From contig JAQVOH010000001.1 of assembly GCA_028702695.1 (NCBI GenBank), positions 71,756 through 135,755 on the forward strand: DNA of 64,000 nucleotides, read 5' to 3'. Position numbers and translations under genes: made by a program. Origin of the DNA: Desulfotomaculaceae bacterium. GTDB lineage: Bacteria > Bacillota > Desulfotomaculia > Desulfotomaculales > Pelotomaculaceae. The notes beneath the pieces are model-generated. The model worked only from the letters and a program-made list of their open reading frames with translations, did not search any database and was not told the DNA's origin. Of this stretch, positions 59,901 to 64,000 are shown piece by piece. The stretch's first letter is position 1, and every line of letters starts with the position of its first letter.

Positions 59901-60168
59901 AATTCGGCAACAGCGCGTCAGGCCTTTCTTTAGATATTATGTCAGACAGGCTTCTTAAATTTAGCGGTTCAATATAGGTTACATCCGCGATTCCCGGGTC
60001 CGTCATAATTGTAGCTGGATTGGAATTGACTAGAACAATTTGATAACCTAGTTTTCGCAAGGCTTTGCAAGCCTGGGTACCGGAATAGTCAAATTCACAA
60101 GCCTGTCCAATCACAATCGGCCCTGAACCAATGATGAGAATTTTGTGGATGTCGGTTCTTTTTGGCAT
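56944..60168 (-). CDS. carB: carbamoyl-phosphate synthase large subunit
   Basis: Duplicated ATP-grasp; MPKRTDIHKILIIGSGPIVIGQACEFDYSGTQACKALR. Confidence 0.97.
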   Translation of the reverse strand: MPKRTDIHKILIIGSGPIVIGQACEFDYSGTQACKALRKLGYQIVLVNSNPATIMTDPGIADVTYIEPLNLRSLSDIISKERPDALLPNLGGQSALNLCSELNKAGVLEKYAVKVIGVQIDAIERGEDRIAFKKTMNRLGIEMPRSKPAYSVEEAEKIAGELGYPVVIRPAYTMGGTGGGLVYNVEELKTIANRGIAASMVGQILVEESVLGWEELELEIVRDAKNQMITVCFIENIDAMGVHTGDSFCSAPMLTISPELQQRLQKYSYDVVEAIEVVGGTNVQFAHDPKTGRVVIIEINPRTSRSSALASKATGFPIALISSMLAAGLTLDEIPYWRDGTLDKYTPSGDYVVIKFARWAFEKFPGSIDKLGTQMRAVGEVMSIGKNYKETMQKAIRSLEINRYGLGFAKDFNRRSLEELLSLLAEPSSERQFIMYEALRKGADVEQLKRLTHIKTWFIQQMKELVLLEEEILKCKQGQLPDELLVQAKKDGFADRYLAKLLKVPETEIRQRRVSLGIIEGWEAVPVSGVENAAYYFSTYNAPDQSSSSGRQKVMILGGGPNRIGQGIEFDYCCVHAAFALRDLGYETVIVNCNPETVSTDYDTSDKLYFEPLTVEDVLSIYEKEKPLGVIVQFGGQTPLNIAGELAKAGVKILGTTPETIDLAEDRDRFRQIMEKLDIPMPESGMAVNIEEALSIANRIGYPLMVRPSYVLGGRGMEVVYDEEMLRQYLAAAVGVTPERPILIDRFLKNAIEAEADAIADGTDAFVPAVMEHIELAGIHSGDSACVIPPISIEAGHIETIVEYTKKIARELNVVGLMNMQYAIAGDKVYVLEANPRASRTVPLVSKVCNVSMARIATEIMLAAKTGQKSSVNTLVSRRIPHFGVKEAVFPFNMFQEVDPVLGPEMRSTGEVLGIADSFGLAYFKAQEATKTPLPIAGTVLISVPDQDKPGVLETAREFTKLGFNIKATQGTHNFLKENGIQSEEIKKISQGRPNIGDGITNKEINLVINTPSGKRSQDDDSYIRKTAIKYNVPYITTLAAAFASAKGIAAYKENSFQSDNIKSLQEYHADITL

Positions 60169-60325
60169 ATTTATCCTCTTTTCTCTTCTCAGCTATATTA
60201 AGATCTATTAACAAAAAATTATATCAAAAAAATAATAAATTTGTAAGGTTTTATAGTCGCGATTATTTATAAGAAACCTTCAGGCATTTTGCACGTCCCA
60301 CTTCTAACCAAAAAACCCATGAAAA

Positions 60326-60350
60326 AGCAAGTAGAAAATACTACTTGCTC
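60326..60350 (-). terminator. terminator downstream of cinA
   Basis: GCAAGTAG-AAAATA-CTACTTGC hairpin. Confidence 0.55.
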
Positions 60351-60427
60351 AATCTCTTTACATGGTATGGCCTACTAGTTTTGATGTAGGTGCAATTTCA
60401 ATCGTATTTACACGGCTTAGTGAAGCC

Positions 60428-61660
60428 CTACCCAATCTTCTGCAGTACCCGCCAAAGATGTACCAAAGCCGCTTCCGCCCCGCGGCGGTCAACCTGGCTC
60501 TTGTTGTCCCAGAGCTGGATTTCCTTCACTAGGACATCATCCCCTAAATCAATACCTATTGTCATCATGTTCATGTCCCTTTCCTGGGTTTCCTGCAGAC
60601 TTGGTCCCAGGACGGCAATACCGATGCTGCTGCCGGTCAGGCTACGTACGGTACGAGCCAGTTGCTCCGCATCTTTTTTGGCTGTAGATCCCTGCGGCCG
60701 GGACAATTTATGAGACAAACCCTGCAGGCCCGGCGCCTGCCCACCCAGAACCACTCCACCAGCAAATACCTGGGCTGACAATGGTTCGGCCGATAACATA
60801 TGGGCCAATAGGCCGCCGCTGAACTCCTCCACCACCGCCACGTTCTTACCTCTGCGGGCCAGTATTTGGCCGATCACACCCGGCATGGTATCCCTATCTG
60901 CGCCAAAAATATGGTTACCGATACGCTGTCGCAGGGTGTTTTCCATAGCGGCAATATCCCGGCGGGCGATCAGCTCATCCTCAGCTTTGGCGGTGATACT
61001 AAGATCAATATAACTGCCTTTAACACAGGTGGATACAGTCGGATGTGAGCTTTTGAACAAGTCTCCCAGTGATTGAGCCAGAAACGATTCACCGATGCCG
61101 CATATTTTCAGCACACGGGAATGGATAATGCCCAGGTCCTCCGGGAAGCGAGACCTCAAGTACGGAATCACCTGCTCGTCAAGCATACAGTTGAATTCGA
61201 ACGGCGGTCCCGGCAACAGAAAGAAGATCTTGCCCTGCTGTTCCAGGACTATTCCCGGGGCAACACCTACGCGGTTATCCAGGGCTTTACCACCCAGGGG
61301 TACGAGCGCCTGTTTCATGTTAACCTCCGGCATGGTGATGCCGCGCGCCAGGTAAATCCGCCGCACTATGTTCAGGGCGGTTTCATCCTGGACAAGTGGG
61401 ATCTGTAGGGCTTCACTCAGGGCATCGCGGCTTACATCATCCTCTGTTGGCCCCAACCCACCCCCTAAGAAAATCAGGTCGGCTCTGGCGGCAGCCTGAC
61501 GTATGGCCTGAGCAAAACGATCCCGGTTATCCCCCACGGTTATCTGGTGGTATGAATCAATTCCCATGGAAGCAAGGGTTTGCTGGATATACTGGCCGTT
61601 GATATTAAATATCTGCCCTAGCAGTAGTTCTGTCCCGCTAAAAATAACTTCGGCAATCAT
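60428..61660 (-). CDS. cinA: CinA-family competence/damage-inducible protein
   Basis: IAEVIFSGTELLLGQIFNINGQYIQQTLASMGI, FLGGGLGPTEDDVSRDALSEAL, VAVVEEFSGGLLAHMLS. Confidence 0.92.
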   Translation of the reverse strand: MIAEVIFSGTELLLGQIFNINGQYIQQTLASMGIDSYHQITVGDNRDRFAQAIRQAAARADLIFLGGGLGPTEDDVSRDALSEALQIPLVQDETALNIVRRIYLARGITMPEVNMKQALVPLGGKALDNRVGVAPGIVLEQQGKIFFLLPGPPFEFNCMLDEQVIPYLRSRFPEDLGIIHSRVLKICGIGESFLAQSLGDLFKSSHPTVSTCVKGSYIDLSITAKAEDELIARRDIAAMENTLRQRIGNHIFGADRDTMPGVIGQILARRGKNVAVVEEFSGGLLAHMLSAEPLSAQVFAGGVVLGGQAPGLQGLSHKLSRPQGSTAKKDAEQLARTVRSLTGSSIGIAVLGPSLQETQERDMNMMTIGIDLGDDVLVKEIQLWDNKSQVDRRGAEAALVHLWRVLQKIG

Positions 61661-61691
61661 CTGTTTGTCCTTCCCCCTGCGTCCGGCCCGC

Positions 61692-62375
61692 TTACGGTAA
61701 TATGCTGCGACCGGTTTCCTGATTTAGTTCTGTTTTTTCCACTGTAATCCCATTTAAAAAAATATCAAACAGTGCCTGGATGGTTTCTTCCGGAGAAAGA
61801 TTGTTTTCCATAATGAAGTTGGGGTTAACCACAGCCCTGATGCCGGCCAGGAGCGCAGCGGTAAAGATTTTGGGGTTTACCTTGCGAAAACAGTCCTCCC
61901 CGTTACCCATCAAAAGCTCTTCGAAGATATGCTGGATTTTTTCCGCTCTGAACTGTTCAACGCTCTCCCAAAGCTGTGGGTAATATTTTTGCACATCGTG
62001 TAGTGCCTGCGGCTGAATCTGCGTAATATTTTGCAGGACTACCCCTATGGCGCCTGTGATTTTTTCGATAGGATGAACTGATGCTTCCACGGCCTTCCTG
62101 GTATCTTTCTCGATACCGCACATTAAGTCCTCCATCACGCTTACAATGATTTCTTCTTTGCTCCTGAAATAACGGTAAATGGTCCGCTTGCTGATGCCGG
62201 TGACGGCGACCAAATCATCCACGGTGACCCTGGAAAAACCGCGTTCCTTGGCCTGGTCTTTTAAAGCAGCCGTGATCCTTTGACGATAGTCTATTGAGAT
62301 ACACCCCCCTGTTGGTTTGGGGTAACCATTCGGTAGTCGGTCGTAAGACGCCGGACGTATATTCTGCATTTGCAC
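61692..62375 (-). CDS. TetR/AcrR-family transcriptional regulator
   Basis: RITAALKDQAKERGFSRVTVDDLVAVTGISKRTIYRYFRSKEEI. Confidence 0.92.
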   Translation of the reverse strand: MQMQNIRPASYDRLPNGYPKPTGGCISIDYRQRITAALKDQAKERGFSRVTVDDLVAVTGISKRTIYRYFRSKEEIIVSVMEDLMCGIEKDTRKAVEASVHPIEKITGAIGVVLQNITQIQPQALHDVQKYYPQLWESVEQFRAEKIQHIFEELLMGNGEDCFRKVNPKIFTAALLAGIRAVVNPNFIMENNLSPEETIQALFDIFLNGITVEKTELNQETGRSILP

Positions 62376-62522
62376 CTTTACAATGAATTATCTAAGCTCG
62401 TTTTAATGTATGCGCGATTTCATTCGCATTTGCACTTGAAGCAGTTTATTTTAAGAGATTCATGCTGCAATTCGCACCCACATTAGACAAATCTACTGAG
62501 ACTCTGCTATCATGAGCAGAAA

Positions 62523-63632
62523 TCACGCTACCTTTTTCTTGAATTTGAGGATGGCCAGGGTCATCAGGATAATTGAAAAAACGAGCAGTGCCGCAACCTG
62601 GGATACTAGATACTGAAAACCGATGCCTTTCAAGACGATGCCCCTGATGATCGTCAAGTAATAAGTCAGAGGAATCAGATTGCCAACATATTGAATAATC
62701 TTTGGCATGGCTTCCCTGGGAAACATGAAGCCGGACAGCATGATGCTCGGGAGCAGAACCATGAAAGACATCTGGGTAGCCTGCATCTGGGTTTTGGCAA
62801 TATTGGAGATAAAAATACCAATCCCTAAAGAGGCGGTGATAAAGAAAAGAGTAAGCAGATACAACTGCAGCAAACTGCCCCGGATGGGGACATTAAACAA
62901 CAGCACTCCTACCAGGAGGGCTACGGTAATTTGTACATAGCCCAATGCAATGTAGGGGACGATTTTGCCGATCATCAGTTCATAGGGACGCATGGGCGTG
63001 ACCATCAGTTGCTCCAGGGTCCCCCGTTCACGCTCCCGGACGATACCCATCGAGGTCAGCATCACCATGGTCATGGTTACGATAATACCCAGTATGGCGG
63101 GGACCATGTAATATGCCGTGACGCCATCCGGGTTGTACCAGGGGCGCACTCTGATGTCGTAAGGCAGGCTCTGAATATGCGCCCTTTGCACCAGGATGTT
63201 TTGTGACTTCAAAAGGCCGATGGAATTGGCTATGGCCAGCGCGGAATTTGCCACCATATTGTCCGAGGCGTCAACGATCACCTGCACCTGAGCGGTCTTG
63301 CCGCTTCGCACGTTCTGGGCAAAATCAGCCGGGAAGATAATACCGGCTTTGGCCTGTCCGCTGTCAATTAATTTTGTTAAGTCACTGTAGCCCTTAGCGA
63401 CGTAATTTATGTCAAAGTAACCGGAGGCGCTGAAGGATTCCAGCAGGTCCCGGCTTTCCTGCGAAATGGATTGGTCAAAAACAGCAGTGGGGATGTGCTT
63501 AACATCTGTCTGGATGGCATAGCCGAAAAGGATCAGTTGGAACAGGGGCAACATGAAGGTTATGCCCAGGGTCAGCCGATCCCGCATCAGCTGCAGAAAC
63601 TCTTTTTTGATAATAGCCAGGATTCTGCTCAT
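62523..63632 (-). CDS. ABC-2 type transporter permease
   Basis: MSRILAIIKKEFLQLMRDRLTLGITFMLPLFQLILFGYAI; GIVRERERGTLEQLMVTPMRPYELMIGK. Confidence 0.93.
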   Translation of the reverse strand: MSRILAIIKKEFLQLMRDRLTLGITFMLPLFQLILFGYAIQTDVKHIPTAVFDQSISQESRDLLESFSASGYFDINYVAKGYSDLTKLIDSGQAKAGIIFPADFAQNVRSGKTAQVQVIVDASDNMVANSALAIANSIGLLKSQNILVQRAHIQSLPYDIRVRPWYNPDGVTAYYMVPAILGIIVTMTMVMLTSMGIVRERERGTLEQLMVTPMRPYELMIGKIVPYIALGYVQITVALLVGVLLFNVPIRGSLLQLYLLTLFFITASLGIGIFISNIAKTQMQATQMSFMVLLPSIMLSGFMFPREAMPKIIQYVGNLIPLTYYLTIIRGIVLKGIGFQYLVSQVAALLVFSIILMTLAILKFKKKVA

Positions 63633-63633
63633 C

Positions 63634-64000
63634 TTACGACACCTGCTTTCTTTGCTGTTTAACCAGCGATATGAACACGTCCTCCAAGGATGGCTCAATC
63701 ACGACAGCGTTAGCGCCCGTAAACTGGTCAAAGACCTCCAATTGAGCCTTTGCTTCAAGCAGTACGTGCAAGAGCGGGCCGTGGATGGAGCACTCCCTGA
63801 CATACGGTAGTTTTTCAATAGCACTTATGCGCTGCATGGCATCAGGCAGGTCGACCTCAACCATACAGCCCTTGATTACGCTGTTTTTGAGGTTGTCGGG
63901 TGTGTCATTGGCGATAAGGGTCCCTTCGGAGATAAAGGCAATGTTGTAACAGCGCTCGGCCTCGTCCATGAAGTGGGTGGTGACCATCACCGTAACCCCT
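63634..64000 (-). CDS. ABC transporter ATP-binding protein, C-terminal part, truncated by window end
   Basis: VTMVTTHFMDEAERCYNIAFISEGTLIANDTPDNLKN. Confidence 0.88.
   Translation of the reverse strand, partial: GVTVMVTTHFMDEAERCYNIAFISEGTLIANDTPDNLKNSVIKGCMVEVDLPDAMQRISAIEKLPYVRECSIHGPLLHVLLEAKAQLEVFDQFTGANAVVIEPSLEDVFISLVKQQRKQVS

Noticed and set aside
1-64000. CRISPR arrays, rRNA genes, intact prophage
   Set aside because: No regularly spaced direct repeats, rRNA sequence or phage modules were recognised; only one tRNA (selC) was found by eye.

Overview
64 kb chromosomal segment of an anaerobic, spore-forming Firmicute, probably Desulfotomaculum/Pelotomaculum-like Peptococcaceae (inferred from SpoVT, SleB, rubrerythrin, DCCP and selenium genes; not searched). 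The centre of interest is a selenocysteine-linked region at about 7.5-21.6 kb. It contains a YedE-type selenium transporter with a TusA-like protein; selD, which reads through an in-frame UGA that the ORF track misses; two double-cubane-cluster (2-hydroxyacyl-CoA dehydratase-like) proteins with an activase; and a compact cluster of thioredoxin-like protein, permease, Cys-Cys-COOH lipoprotein, tRNA-Sec (selC), two ABC substrate-binding proteins, ABC permease, ABC ATPase, MerB-like lyase and DsrE-like protein. The ABC permease and the MerB-like lyase are each interrupted by one in-frame TGA, followed by intact conserved reading frame and a small hairpin, so both are strong selenoprotein candidates. 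The set matches what I recall of the NCBIfam Sao families (saoT/E/C/B/P/A/L/D, 'selenocysteine-assisted organometal' system); the biochemical role appears unproven and the name must be checked. The rest is mostly ordinary core and accessory content: alr, nnrD, acpS, LytS/LytTR, TPP-riboswitch thiamine/HMP uptake operon, acyl-CoA dehydrogenase with etfBA, carB without adjacent carA, cinA, SODs with a short rubredoxin missed by the ORF track, an ABC NitT/TauT operon, a DUF763 pseudogene and many bidirectional terminators.
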